DNA of 49,013 nt from Alistipes sp. (GTDB lineage: Bacteria > Bacteroidota > Bacteroidia > Bacteroidales > Rikenellaceae): NCBI GenBank assembly GCA_017629985.1, contig JAGBWD010000016.1, positions 1 through 49,013 on the forward strand. The letters run 5' to 3'. Below, one piece after another: positions 8,173-16,270 of this stretch. The notes beneath the pieces were generated by a model. The model was not told the DNA's origin. It was given only the letters and a program-made list of their open reading frames with translations, and did no database searches. Position 1 is the stretch's first letter. Each line of letters starts with the position of its first letter. A program made the position numbers and the translations under genes.

Positions 8173-9404
8173 TTTGCGCGGTAAATTAGTGTTGAAGAGT
8201 TATTCATCGTGAAGCATCGGCAAGCAAAATCCGACACATCATCGCGTGTTAGGGAGCGAAATATCGCAGCCTCGCCATTAAGGAGAGATATGTCGCCAAT
8301 CATGGCGTAATAGCCAAGGTTCATAGCCTTATTCATGATATTTATCTCACCCATAAGGATATTGGCCTCAAACTTATTCTTCACCTTCTCCATCTCATAA
8401 TCGGAGATAGCTCCACTCTTGAGGTCGTTAAGCTCGCCCCACAACGCCTCCTCGGCCTCCTGCTCCGAGGTTGTAGGCATTAGACGCCCCTTGATAATAA
8501 AGAGTCCTGCATCGATGCTTCCTGTGATGTAGGCATTGACATTCGAGAAGAGACCTCTATCCTTAACCAGGCGATTTACCAGACGTGATGACTCGCCACC
8601 AGCAAGAAGGTCAGATGCCAGGTCACCAATGAAGAAATCTCTTGAGAGACGATTGCCCATGTGGAAGGCTATGGTGATATCCGTAGCAGGAACATCGCGC
8701 TCCACCTCTAGTCGGCGTGGCTCACTCTGTATCGGTTCTTCAGGTATGGGGGCTACCTCACCGCCATTATCCTCTATATCGGCAAAATACTCCGTAGCCA
8801 GGGCTATCATCTCATCCTCATCCATATCTGCCGAGATGGAGAGTATCGCTCGTGAGGGGCGATAATGAAGGTCATAAAATTCATGTACATCGGCCAGCGT
8901 TGCACGCTCGATATGCTCGGGTGAGATACCTATAGTAGCCCAACGATAGGGATGCACGGTGTAACACAATTCGCGCAACAAAAGTAGCTCATCGCCATAA
9001 GGTTGATTGAGATATCGCTGCTTAAACTCCTCTATGACAACATGTTTCTCTGCCTCACACGCCTCCTCCGAGAGGTTTAGGTTACGCATACGGTCACTCT
9101 CCAGCCACAACGCTGTTGCGATATTCTCCTTGGGAAGCGTTACATAGAAATTGGTGTAGTCGTTGGTCGTGAATGCGTTGTTTTCGCCACAGGCCATCTG
9201 CACAGGAGTATCAAAGTCGGGGACGTTATAAGTACCACGAAACATGAGATGCTCAAAAAGATGAGCAAAACCTGTCTTATGCTCCGACTCATTACGCGCA
9301 CCCACCCTATAGAGGATATTTACCGCAGCAAGTTTCGATGCATGGTCGCGATTCACAAGAATCTGCAATCCATTGGGAAGTATTACACCTTTATATTTTA
9401 TCAT
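8169..9404 (-). CDS. M16-family zinc metallopeptidase, catalytic subunit
   Basis: 411 aa. The inverted zinc motif HLFEH is at residues 48-52, and the third ligand Glu lies near residue 125 in HVVIEEF, as expected for pitrilysin/MPP-type peptidases. No signal peptide is seen, so the enzyme is probably cytoplasmic and degrades short peptides. It is the first gene of the operon M16 active, M16 inactive, HD, umuD. Its start is 20 nt from the nearer of two identical promoters. Confidence 0.93.
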   Translation of the reverse strand: MIKYKGVILPNGLQILVNRDHASKLAAVNILYRVGARNESEHKTGFAHLFEHLMFRGTYNVPDFDTPVQMACGENNAFTTNDYTNFYVTLPKENIATALWLESDRMRNLNLSEEACEAEKHVVIEEFKQRYLNQPYGDELLLLRELCYTVHPYRWATIGISPEHIERATLADVHEFYDLHYRPSRAILSISADMDEDEMIALATEYFADIEDNGGEVAPIPEEPIQSEPRRLEVERDVPATDITIAFHMGNRLSRDFFIGDLASDLLAGGESSRLVNRLVKDRGLFSNVNAYITGSIDAGLFIIKGRLMPTTSEQEAEEALWGELNDLKSGAISDYEMEKVKNKFEANILMGEINIMNKAMNLGYYAMIGDISLLNGEAAIFRSLTRDDVSDFACRCFTMNNSSTLIYRAK

Positions 9405-9423
9405 AATTACTCGGTTTATCTTA

Positions 9424-9453
9424 CAAAGATAGGAAATTGTATTGAGATATCAA
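9424..9453 (-). promoter_or_regulatory. Promoter copy 1 of the M16 operon
   Basis: Minus strand TTG (9451-9453), 19 nt, TATCTTTG (9424-9431). All 30 bp recur exactly at 9511-9540. Confidence 0.8.
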
Positions 9454-9510
9454 CACTCGAGAGGCTTCAATTTGCAAAGAGTAGCCTGTAGTAGAGGCAT
9501 CACATGATGC

Positions 9511-9540
9511 CAAAGATAGGAAATTGTATTGAGATATCAA
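9511..9540 (-). promoter_or_regulatory. Promoter copy 2 of the M16 operon
   Basis: Minus strand TTG (9538-9540), 19 nt, TATCTTTG (9511-9518); an exact duplicate of the copy at 9424-9453. It would give a 5' UTR longer by 87 nt. Confidence 0.7.
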
Positions 9541-9560
9541 TAGTTGAGCAATAGATTTTG
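9529..9560 (+). promoter_or_regulatory. Possible rightward promoter of the channel gene
   Basis: TTG (9529-9531), 20 nt, TAGATTTTG (9552-9560), one base off the consensus -7 box. It overlaps the distal leftward promoter, so the two may interfere. Confidence 0.4.
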
Positions 9561-9634
9561 CTCCACTACAAAAGCACTTCTTTTGTGTGGCACACTCCTT
9601 GCGGAATAGGGAGATATATCTAACACAGAATAAG

Positions 9635-10321
9635 ATGCTTCTACGCGCCATAAACATTCTCACACTCCTTGCAAGCATACTGCTTTTAGGCTCCTTGTCG
9701 CTGGAGATTATATACTCCACAGAGCTAGCCAAGTTCTCCAACGAGTACTCATGGGCAATGCTAATAGTCTGCATAATTTTTCTTGTAGACTTCTTTGTCC
9801 TGATGGGACATAGCGACCACCCATGGCGATACCTAGGGCGTAACTTCGTGATGCTTCTACTCTCTATACCCTACCACTTCATTGCAAATATTGCAAATCT
9901 AGAGCTAACTCACAGCCAAACAATAATATTGAGTGGCGTGGTAATGCTTCGCGGTGTTATGGCTCTCTACATCACCCTACGTTGGCTCATAGCTCGCCGC
10001 ACGACACGTCTATTATGGGCATATATCGCTACCGTGGCGGTATGTACCTACTTTGCAGCACTCTTCTTCTACGAGTATGAAGCACCTGTAAACAGCAGCC
10101 TTAAGAGCTTTGGCGATGCGCTGTGGTGGGCAGCTATGAATATGACCACCGTTGGTGCCGAGATATTTCCCGTAACGGCCATAGGCAAGGTTATATGTGT
10201 AGTACTGCCTATTATTGGTATGGCTATGTTCCCCATATTTACTGTTTACGTCACATCGCTCTACAATCGCACAGATGGCACGATAGTTGCCCAAAGTAAC
10301 AACAAACCAAAATCAGAATAA
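9635..10321 (+). CDS. Potassium-channel-family membrane protein with atypical filter
   Basis: About 228 aa from the ATG at 9635; a GTG 48 nt upstream is an alternative. There are five to six hydrophobic segments: four in a voltage-sensor-like block with Arg/Lys around residues 100-130, then a pore region (residues about 175-215) with the re-entrant loop WWAAMNMTTVGAEIFP and a final helix. This is the layout of six-helix cation channels, but the filter reads TVGAE instead of TVGYG, so potassium selectivity is uncertain. It is followed after 1 nt by a lipoprotein gene, which suggests co-transcription. Confidence 0.78.
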   Translation: MLLRAINILTLLASILLLGSLSLEIIYSTELAKFSNEYSWAMLIVCIIFLVDFFVLMGHSDHPWRYLGRNFVMLLLSIPYHFIANIANLELTHSQTIILSGVVMLRGVMALYITLRWLIARRTTRLLWAYIATVAVCTYFAALFFYEYEAPVNSSLKSFGDALWWAAMNMTTVGAEIFPVTAIGKVICVVLPIIGMAMFPIFTVYVTSLYNRTDGTIVAQSNNKPKSE

Positions 10322-10322
10322 G

Positions 10323-10904
10323 ATGAAAAAGATTCTACTATCTATTGTATCTGTTGCCACCATTGCAACAATCATGGGATGCTCTGCGGAGCGGCGCTGG
10401 GGCGATAAGGAGCGAAGAGAGCTACGGCAGGAGCTACGCGCCTATCGCGACATGGCATATCTCGACAACCTCGAAGATATGGAGTTTGAGACATTCTCGG
10501 GCGATGTCGTAGAGGCTATAGAGATAGACTACCCTATCTACACCACCTTCGTAGAGCTACCAGGCAAAGGTGATACTGTGGAGGTATATGTGGTATCTAC
10601 AATCGTTGAGGAGCTAAATGCAAACCCTCACAACATGCGTAACATATACCCTTACCCTATGCTTGTCGAACAGGGAATCCTCCCCGCAGGGCTAAACCAT
10701 CAGGCTCAACGTGCCTTTTACGACTGTCTAGCATATCGCGTAAAGCAGTATTACCCATCTACGCTAGCCTTCTTTGAGGATATTGTGGATAGCGCAACAA
10801 CACCTACCGCAATTACCAATATGCAGATGGCATGTGCCGCAGACCTCTTTGATTGGGGCGTTGAGGTGGATGAGACAGTGATAATTAGCAACACACCAGA
10901 GTAG
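10323..10904 (+). CDS. Hypothetical lipoprotein
   Basis: About 193 aa from the ATG at 10323, one base after the stop of the channel gene. The N-terminus MKKILLSIVSVATIATIMGC is a lipoprotein signal with the lipobox IMGC; the residue after Cys is Ser. The mature protein is acidic, with a charged helix (RRELRQELRAYRDM) followed by a mixed alpha/beta region. I do not recognise the family. Location is the inner or outer membrane, facing the periplasm or the outside. Confidence 0.75.
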   Translation: MKKILLSIVSVATIATIMGCSAERRWGDKERRELRQELRAYRDMAYLDNLEDMEFETFSGDVVEAIEIDYPIYTTFVELPGKGDTVEVYVVSTIVEELNANPHNMRNIYPYPMLVEQGILPAGLNHQAQRAFYDCLAYRVKQYYPSTLAFFEDIVDSATTPTAITNMQMACAADLFDWGVEVDETVIISNTPE

Positions 10905-10953
10905 AGTGCCGAAAATACCCATTAATAGTTAAGTATAAAGTTTGTGTTAGTGT

Positions 10954-10982
10954 GGAGTCTGTTCAATAGTTGAGCAGGCTCC
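10954..10982 (+). terminator. Terminator after the channel-lipoprotein pair
   Basis: GGAG and CTGTTCAA pair with TTGAGCAG and CTCC around a TAG loop, with one T-G mismatch. It lies 50 nt past the stop and is followed by AT-rich sequence. A second small hairpin (979-984 with 993-998 of the 10 kb block) overlaps it. Confidence 0.55.
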
Positions 10983-11047
10983 TATTTATATATAGGAGTT
11001 TGACCTCGCTGTGAATATTCCTTATTCATTACTTCACAGCTAGATAT

Positions 11048-11078
11048 TTGCAGAATTAAAATAAGTTTCTTATATTTG
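11048..11078 (+). promoter_or_regulatory. Promoter of mscL
   Basis: TTG (11048-11050), 20 nt, TATATTTG (11071-11078). The start codon is at 11120, giving a 5' UTR of about 35 nt. Confidence 0.8.
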
Positions 11079-11119
11079 TGAATCTACTAAAACAAACATT
11101 ACTTTAACTATAACAAATT

Positions 11120-11593
11120 ATGGGACTACTACAAGAGTTTAAGACATTTGCCCTTAAGGGTAATGTTGTAGACATGGCTGTCGGTGTTATCATCGGTGGA
11201 GCATTTGGTAAAATCGTGACATCACTTGTTAATGATATTATCATGCCTCCTATCGGTGTATTGCTCGGTAACAAGAACTTCTCTGATTTGGCTGTAACTC
11301 TCAAGGCTGCACGTCCAGAAGTTTTGGATGAGATGGGTGCTGTTATTGAGCCTGCTTCAGCAGAGGTGCTATGGAAGTATGGCGCATTCTTGCAGGTAAC
11401 TATCGACTTCCTTATTATCGCAGTGAGCGTATTTGCAATGATTAAGATTATCAACAAGCTCACATCACTACGTCAGAAGGAGGAGGAGGAGGCCGCTGCT
11501 GCACCAGAACCAGCTCCAGCACCAGAGCCAGAACCTACTAAAGAGGAGATTCTTCTTACAGAGATTCGCGACCTTCTTAAGGATAAGAAGTAG
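11120..11593 (+). CDS. mscL: Large-conductance mechanosensitive channel MscL
   Basis: 157 aa. The N-terminus [20 protein letters not shown] and the pore-lining first helix with [23 protein letters not shown] are diagnostic. The second helix is near residues 88-112. MscL forms a pentamer in the inner membrane and opens under high membrane tension to release solutes during osmotic downshock. The C-terminus carries an Ala/Pro/Glu linker before the usual bundle helix ([16 protein letters not shown]), making it a little longer than E. coli MscL. It has its own promoter and terminator. Confidence 0.95.
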   Translation: MGLLQEFKTFALKGNVVDMAVGVIIGGAFGKIVTSLVNDIIMPPIGVLLGNKNFSDLAVTLKAARPEVLDEMGAVIEPASAEVLWKYGAFLQVTIDFLIIAVSVFAMIKIINKLTSLRQKEEEEAAAAPEPAPAPEPEPTKEEILLTEIRDLLKDKK

Positions 11594-11634
11594 TTGATAT
11601 TCTGGCTACAAGAGGTAGAATTTATCACATCAAA

Positions 11635-11668
11635 TGGGGAGTATCCAATAATTTTCGGATACTCCCCA
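11635..11668. terminator. Strong bidirectional terminator between mscL and the L,D-transpeptidase gene
   Basis: A perfect 12-bp stem (11635-11646 with 11657-11668) with a 10-nt loop lies between convergent genes, flanked by short A and T runs on opposite sides. Confidence 0.85.
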
Positions 11669-11690
11669 ATTTGTATAAGTTGGGTAACGG

Positions 11691-12209
11691 TTAAACAAAA
11701 ACCTCGAGGATTACACTATCTTGATTACGTAGCAACTCATCCACACGTGCCATCACCCTTTTGGAAAGCACAGGGCAACCAAAGCTGCCTACCGTAGGTA
11801 TAGGGAAGATAGGAAGGGAGGTTGTATAGCTCCAGCCATGTAACACCACACATCGAGAGCGCAGATTACTATTGGTTGATTCTAGGCCATCGAGGCGATA
11901 GGCAATGCCATAACTACCCTCATAGCGTTCAGCAACAAGCGCACGACCAACACTCGATAGATGCGAGCCATCCTCATTCGACAGACGCGCGTATGCCGAA
12001 CGGCGATGCGACCTTCGTGAGCCACTACCATGACTCACAGGAGATGAGAGTATGGGTCTGTTTTGCTCAAAATCCCACGCCATAAACCTACAACGCCCCG
12101 AGTGACGCGATAGGTCTACAAAGAGAGCCAGATGGGTGTTATATCCCTCCTGCTCACAATAACTACGTAGTGCCACAGCACGTGCTTCAACCCTACTCCG
12201 CAAGCTCAT
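11691..12209 (-). CDS. Murein L,D-transpeptidase catalytic-domain protein (YkuD_2-like)
   Basis: 172 aa. The conserved blocks of the YkuD_2 family are visible: FMAWDF and VSHGSGS, a central GIAYRLDGLE, the His of VVLHGW (about 123), and the catalytic Cys in GSFGCPVLS (about residue 144). L,D-transpeptidases cross-link or trim peptidoglycan peptides. No signal peptide is seen and the start overlaps the sirtuin gene by 17 nt, so the real export route is unclear. It is the last gene of the leftward fucosidase-sirtuin operon. Confidence 0.8.
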   Translation of the reverse strand: MSLRSRVEARAVALRSYCEQEGYNTHLALFVDLSRHSGRCRFMAWDFEQNRPILSSPVSHGSGSRRSHRRSAYARLSNEDGSHLSSVGRALVAERYEGSYGIAYRLDGLESTNSNLRSRCVVLHGWSYTTSLPIFPIPTVGSFGCPVLSKRVMARVDELLRNQDSVILEVFV

Positions 12210-12900
12210 CTTTGAGTTGTTTTAGTAGCTGCGGAACACCTACAGCACCACGCTCCTTGATGTGAGTCAGGGGATTACGTATCATCGCAGTATCGGGATT
12301 TCCTGGGTCCACCAAGTAGATAGGCACCTGACGGTCACGGACATAGTAGACAAGAGTCGCAGCGGGATATACCGCCAACGAAGTCCCTACAACAATAAGT
12401 ATATCGGCAGCTGCAACAATTCTACATGCAGTGTCAAACATCGGCACATCCTCGCCAAAAAATACAATGTGAGGACGTAGCAGTGCGCCATCCTCGCCAC
12501 GAGCATCTATATCCTGCTCCCAACCTTCGTTTATATCATATATAAGCTCTGGATTGCGTTCCGAGCGCAACTTCATAAGTTCGCCGTGAAGGTGCAACAC
12601 TCGTGACGAACCAGCCTGCTCGTGGAGGTTGTCTACATTTTGCGTAACAACGCACACATCTGTCCACTCCTCCATTGCGGCAATAGCGAGGTGTCCAGCA
12701 TTAGGGCGTTTTGTGAGCGACTCCTTTCTGCGCATATTATAAAACTCGATAACCTGCTCTCGGTTATTGCGTAATGCTTCTGGGGTGCAGACATCCTCGA
12801 TGCGATAATTGGCCCATAGGCCATCAGCATCACGGAAGGTGGAGATACCACTATCGGCACTAACACCTGCACCGGTAAATACTACAATTCTCTTTTTCAT
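12193..12900 (-). CDS. cobB: Sir2-family NAD-dependent protein deacylase
   Basis: 235 aa. NAD-binding motif GAGVSADSGISTFRD (10-24), TQNVDNLH (86-93), catalytic His105 in HLHGE, and GTSLAVYPA near the C-terminus. The YxxR pair of desuccinylase-type sirtuins (SIRT5 and CobB) is present in FYNMRR (Tyr54, Arg57), suggesting removal of acidic acyl groups such as succinyl. The four zinc-binding Cys of the small domain are missing: the segment between HGEL and LRPHIVFFGE contains no Cys. The gene lies 13 nt after the fucosidase gene. Confidence 0.92.
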   Translation of the reverse strand: MKKRIVVFTGAGVSADSGISTFRDADGLWANYRIEDVCTPEALRNNREQVIEFYNMRRKESLTKRPNAGHLAIAAMEEWTDVCVVTQNVDNLHEQAGSSRVLHLHGELMKLRSERNPELIYDINEGWEQDIDARGEDGALLRPHIVFFGEDVPMFDTACRIVAAADILIVVGTSLAVYPAATLVYYVRDRQVPIYLVDPGNPDTAMIRNPLTHIKERGAVGVPQLLKQLKDELAE

Positions 12901-12913
12901 CCTCTAATTCATT

Positions 12914-14398
12914 TTAATTGTGGTCGGCAGCCTCATCCTCCAAAGGCTCGGCGTAGAATAGCCCCACGTTGCTTATATTTGCAACGCCACGCGCGCCACG
13001 GATTGTTATACGTAACCGCTCGGGGTGCAACTCCTCAAAGCGCAACAGACGTTTATAGCCTATGGTTGTAGCCTCGGCGACACAGCGCCACTTACCATCG
13101 CTATAGATTTCGACCATAAAATCCTCTACACGCTGACCACGTGATATATCCTCTTGTATAAGAAGCGTATTGACCGTGGAATCTATCACCACATCATACT
13201 CTAGTGACTCACCAACCGCTACAGAGCGAGCCTCATCGCCATTGACAACCATATTTTCAGAAAATGTGGCACGCAGATACTCCGACAGCTCCTTAACACG
13301 CTCTACATCCACCTCGTGAAGCAATCCGCGACTATCGGGAGGAATATTTAGTAGTAGCGTGGAGTTACATCCCACAGAGCGAAAATAGATATCTACAAGG
13401 TTAGCCAACGAGCGCACCTCGCTATTCTGCTCGGGGTGGAAGAACCACCCTGGACGTATCGAAACATCTACCTCCGATGGATACCAATATGCCTCATCAG
13501 CCTTCGCAACAAGATTGCGACTACCCAAGTCCTCGGACATCTCCTCCAAGCCTAGCTCTATATTTGCTGAACTTCGGTGAGTATACGACTTTGGCGCTAT
13601 GAGCGTGGCGCTCCACTCTGTGGCACGACCTAGGCCACCCTCATTACCTACCCAGCGAACATCATCACCCATGATAGCGGTAACGGCATGTGGCTGCAGG
13701 TTACGTATCAGAGCAAATATAGAGTCCCAATCATACTCCTGAACACGGCCATTAGGCCCCTCGCCACACGCACCATCAAGCCATATCTCATGCACTTCAC
13801 CATAGTTGGTGAGCAACTCGGATAGTTGCGCCATGTAGAACTTGTTATACTCTGGAGAGTTGCCATAACACTCTGCATTGCGATCCCATGGTGAGAGGTA
13901 GAGGCCAAACTTCATACCATGCTTGTCGCACGCCTCACGAAGCTCCCTGACAACATCCCCCTTACCATTGCGCCATGGCGAACTCTTGACACTATACTCT
14001 GTGGTAGCGGTGGGCCACAGGCAAAAGCCGTCATGGTGCTTGGCCGTAAGAATCACCATCTTAAAGCCAGCATCGCAGAGAGAAGAGACCCACTGCTCAC
14101 AATCCAATGCCGAGGGGTTGAAGAGTTGTGGGTCATCGTTGCCGTCACCCCACTCATTGCCCGTAAAGGTATTGATACCAAAGTGTAGGAAGGCTGTTAA
14201 TTCCATCTGTTGCCACTCCAACTGCTGGGGTGTAGGCACAAGGCGCGATATCATATCTATCTTTGTATCGAGCGAAGCGCCTTCGGGGAATTGTACACAT
14301 TTTGTATATAGCGTCTCGCTAGGTTGTGAAGAACATGACACCAAGGTAAGGAGTGCTATAATAAGCAGATACCGACTAAAAAGTTTATTGCACGACAT
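12914..14398 (-). CDS. Alpha-L-fucosidase (GH29) lipoprotein
   Basis: 494 aa. A lipoprotein signal ends at the lipobox LVSC (Cys22). The GH29 catalytic barrel follows, with FLHFGINTFTG (70-80), TAKHHDGFCLWP (118-129) and the predicted nucleophile Asp208 in EIWLDGACGEG. A C-terminal beta-sandwich follows (about 370-494). The enzyme would release L-fucose from host or dietary glycans, probably at the cell surface. No SusC/SusD pair or fucose catabolism gene is nearby, so this is not a classical polysaccharide utilization locus. It heads an operon with a sirtuin and an L,D-transpeptidase gene. Confidence 0.92.
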   Translation of the reverse strand: MSCNKLFSRYLLIIALLTLVSCSSQPSETLYTKCVQFPEGASLDTKIDMISRLVPTPQQLEWQQMELTAFLHFGINTFTGNEWGDGNDDPQLFNPSALDCEQWVSSLCDAGFKMVILTAKHHDGFCLWPTATTEYSVKSSPWRNGKGDVVRELREACDKHGMKFGLYLSPWDRNAECYGNSPEYNKFYMAQLSELLTNYGEVHEIWLDGACGEGPNGRVQEYDWDSIFALIRNLQPHAVTAIMGDDVRWVGNEGGLGRATEWSATLIAPKSYTHRSSANIELGLEEMSEDLGSRNLVAKADEAYWYPSEVDVSIRPGWFFHPEQNSEVRSLANLVDIYFRSVGCNSTLLLNIPPDSRGLLHEVDVERVKELSEYLRATFSENMVVNGDEARSVAVGESLEYDVVIDSTVNTLLIQEDISRGQRVEDFMVEIYSDGKWRCVAEATTIGYKRLLRFEELHPERLRITIRGARGVANISNVGLFYAEPLEDEAADHN

Positions 14399-14420
14399 AG
14401 AAAAATTGTATAAATAATGA

Positions 14421-14450
14421 CAAAGATAGAGTAAATAACAGAGATATCAA
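14421..14450 (-). promoter_or_regulatory. Promoter of the fucosidase operon
   Basis: Minus strand TTG (14448-14450), 19 nt, TATCTTTG (14421-14428); ATG at 14398. Confidence 0.8.
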
Positions 14451-14469
14451 ACTATTTTAGGGCTAATAA

Positions 14470-14500
14470 TTGGCACATATCACGAAAAGCACTACCTTTG
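14470..14500 (+). promoter_or_regulatory. Promoter of the symporter gene
   Basis: TTG (14470-14472), 20 nt, TACCTTTG (14493-14500); ATG at 14524. Confidence 0.8.
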
Positions 14501-14523
14501 CCACAAACTAAAATTAAGCACAG

Positions 14524-15774
14524 ATGAAAACATCACTAAAAGAGTTATCTCTTAAGGCTATTAAGAACCTCGGTTTGTGGATAATCTTCGCAATGATTAT
14601 CGGTATTGGAGTAGGTATAGCCATGGGCCCTGATGCCTCGGCATTCAAGCCCCTAGGCGACCTATTTATTCAACTTATCAAGATGCTCGTAGTACCCTTG
14701 GTACTTGTATCAATCATCAGTGGTGCTGCAGCACTAGGCGAGACCAAGTCCGCAGGTAAGATTGGCTTTATAAGCATCGGCTTCATGCTTGTAACAACAG
14801 TTATATCTATTGTTGTCGCCTTGCTTCTTGGTGAGATGTTCCAGCCTGGCACATCCATAGATCACTCCACCGTGGCAACGCTAGCCGAGGGTTATGAGGT
14901 AGCACAAAGTACCGCGCCCCAGCCTATGGGATTTTGGGATACGGTAATCGGTATGATTCCTGAAAACCCTATAGCAGCGCTTACAAATGGTAACATTCTC
15001 CAGATTATCATCTTTGGACTATTCTTTGGCTTTGGTATCTCGGCCCTAGAGCGCGAGAAGCGCACAAAGATCTCAAATGGCCTAAATATGATTCTTGAGG
15101 CTCTCATCTGGTGTATTGGTAAGGTGATGTATGTAGCGCCATTTGGTGTATTTGGCCTTATTGCCGATGCTACAGGAACCTTCGGATTTGAGATTCTCAT
15201 CAAGGTCGCTAACGTGCTATGGATAGACCTTCTTGCAGTTGCCATCATAGGCCTCGGATTGTATCCTTTGTGTGTATCGCTCTTCTCACGCGTAAAGCTC
15301 AAGGATTACTTCCGCGCTATGGTTAAGCCACAGATTGTATCATTCTCAACAGCCTCATCACTCGCCACACTCCCCGTAAACATGAATGCTTGTGATGAGA
15401 TGGGTATCTCGAAGCAGACATCGGGCTTTGTGCTTCCATTGGGTGCAACAATCAACATGGCAGGTAATGCTATATACTACGCACTCATAGCGATATTCTT
15501 TGCTCAATTCTATGGCATAGACCTTCAGATGGCCGATTACGTATCTATCACCGTGGTATGCACACTTGGTGCTATAGGTCAGGCGGGTGTTCCAGGCCCA
15601 ACACTCCTTGCAGCAGCGGTGCTTGTGGCAGCAGGAATACCTCTCGAGGGTCTACCTCTCTTCTACGCCCTTGACCGTATCTTCGACATGATACGTACAA
15701 CGCTAAACATCACAGGCGATGCAGCATGCACCGCCGTAGTAGATCGCTTTGTAAAAGAGGAGCAGGAGGCGTAA
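14524..15774 (+). CDS. Dicarboxylate/amino acid:cation symporter (DAACS, GltP/DctA-like)
   Basis: 416 aa with the glutamate-transporter fold: six N-terminal helices, then the transport core with two re-entrant hairpins. Family motifs are present: a serine-rich hairpin (SFSTASSLATLPV), the helix 7 motif NMAG in LPLGATINMAGNA, and the second hairpin GVPGPTLLAAAV followed by NITGDAACTAVVDRF. Such carriers import glutamate, aspartate or C4-dicarboxylates with Na+ or H+. It is monocistronic, with its own promoter and a strong terminator. Confidence 0.93.
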   Translation: MKTSLKELSLKAIKNLGLWIIFAMIIGIGVGIAMGPDASAFKPLGDLFIQLIKMLVVPLVLVSIISGAAALGETKSAGKIGFISIGFMLVTTVISIVVALLLGEMFQPGTSIDHSTVATLAEGYEVAQSTAPQPMGFWDTVIGMIPENPIAALTNGNILQIIIFGLFFGFGISALEREKRTKISNGLNMILEALIWCIGKVMYVAPFGVFGLIADATGTFGFEILIKVANVLWIDLLAVAIIGLGLYPLCVSLFSRVKLKDYFRAMVKPQIVSFSTASSLATLPVNMNACDEMGISKQTSGFVLPLGATINMAGNAIYYALIAIFFAQFYGIDLQMADYVSITVVCTLGAIGQAGVPGPTLLAAAVLVAAGIPLEGLPLFYALDRIFDMIRTTLNITGDAACTAVVDRFVKEEQEA

Positions 15775-15796
15775 ACATAAATAATTAATAGAATCA

Positions 15797-15837
15797 CGAG
15801 GCGTGTGCGATATTCTTTCGCACACGCCTCGTTTTTT
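15797..15837 (+). terminator. Strong intrinsic terminator of the symporter gene
   Basis: A perfect 14-bp stem (15797-15810 with 15818-15831) and 7-nt loop are followed directly by six T. Confidence 0.95.
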
Positions 15838-15934
15838 CTGCTTTGAATATATGATTGACGATATTAAAACGATTTAATTAAGAAGATAGATTATCTCTAC
15901 ACCTAGTCATATAGTTGAAATTTATTATAAATTG

Positions 15935-15964
15935 TTGCACTTTGCGAAAAAATACTTAACTTTG
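15935..15964 (+). promoter_or_regulatory. Promoter of the rod-like RNA region
   Basis: TTG (15935-15937), 19 nt, TAACTTTG (15957-15964). The nearest protein gene starts about 320 nt further on, so the promoter first transcribes the structured region. Confidence 0.8.
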
Positions 15965-15970
15965 TAGAAA

Positions 15971-16270
15971 CAACAAACTATGTTTGCCTATGAAACACAG
16001 CGTATAGTTTGATACGCACATTTTAAATATATTGGAAAAGCGTTTTAGCTTTATTCTGTCATTTCGAAAGTTTGGCGACTAATGAATACAGACAAGAATA
16101 GTGCAAAAAATGCTCGCGCTACGGTGCGGGCTTTTGGTTATTCTGTCTGTAGGTCACGCCAAACACCTCGAAATGCGAATACACTAAAAGTACCGCGCTT
16201 TTTTTGTGCGTATTGATTAAGCAGTTCAAGGTACAATGGAGTAATCGAAAAGCCAAATAGTGAGTAGAAT
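15971..16270 (+). ncRNA. Candidate structured RNA: long rod-like hairpin (6S-like shape) or structured 5' UTR
   Basis: The 454 bp between the symporter terminator and the next gene are dominated by one irregular hairpin from 16012 to 16213. Paired arms, from outside in: 16012-16020/16205-16213, 16036-16042/16196-16202, 16043-16048/16184-16189, 16052-16056/16177-16181, 16060-16067/16168-16175, 16070-16077/16157-16164, 16087-16093/16145-16151, 16095-16100/16139-16144, 16112-16117/16126-16131. That is about 60 pairs interrupted by small loops, and one 15-nt bubble on the 5' side (16021-16035). A good promoter lies just upstream and no other gene explains it. The shape recalls 6S RNA, but no terminator is seen before the secreted-protein gene at 16294, so a leader RNA is also possible. 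A 10-codon ORF (15980-16012) starts near the predicted transcript start. The exact ends given here are estimates. Confidence 0.55.

Larger units (their letters stand above)
9424..9540. repeat. 30-bp direct repeat, two exact copies (9424-9453, 9511-9540)
   Basis: The two copies are identical and in the same orientation, with 57 bp of unrelated sequence between them. Each copy spans a whole -33 to -7 promoter reading leftward. Confidence 0.95.

Noticed and set aside
9421-9774. 117-codon leftward frame with repeated LISQYNFLSL
   Set aside because: The apparent peptide repeat is only the translation of the duplicated promoter; the frame overlaps the channel gene.
15797-15837. Hairpin considered as a small RNA
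   Set aside because: Stem plus six T directly after the symporter stop is a standard intrinsic terminator.
15971-16270. Retron or group II intron as explanation of the rod-like RNA
   Set aside because: No reverse transcriptase gene is near, and no intron domain V or retron branching pattern is visible.
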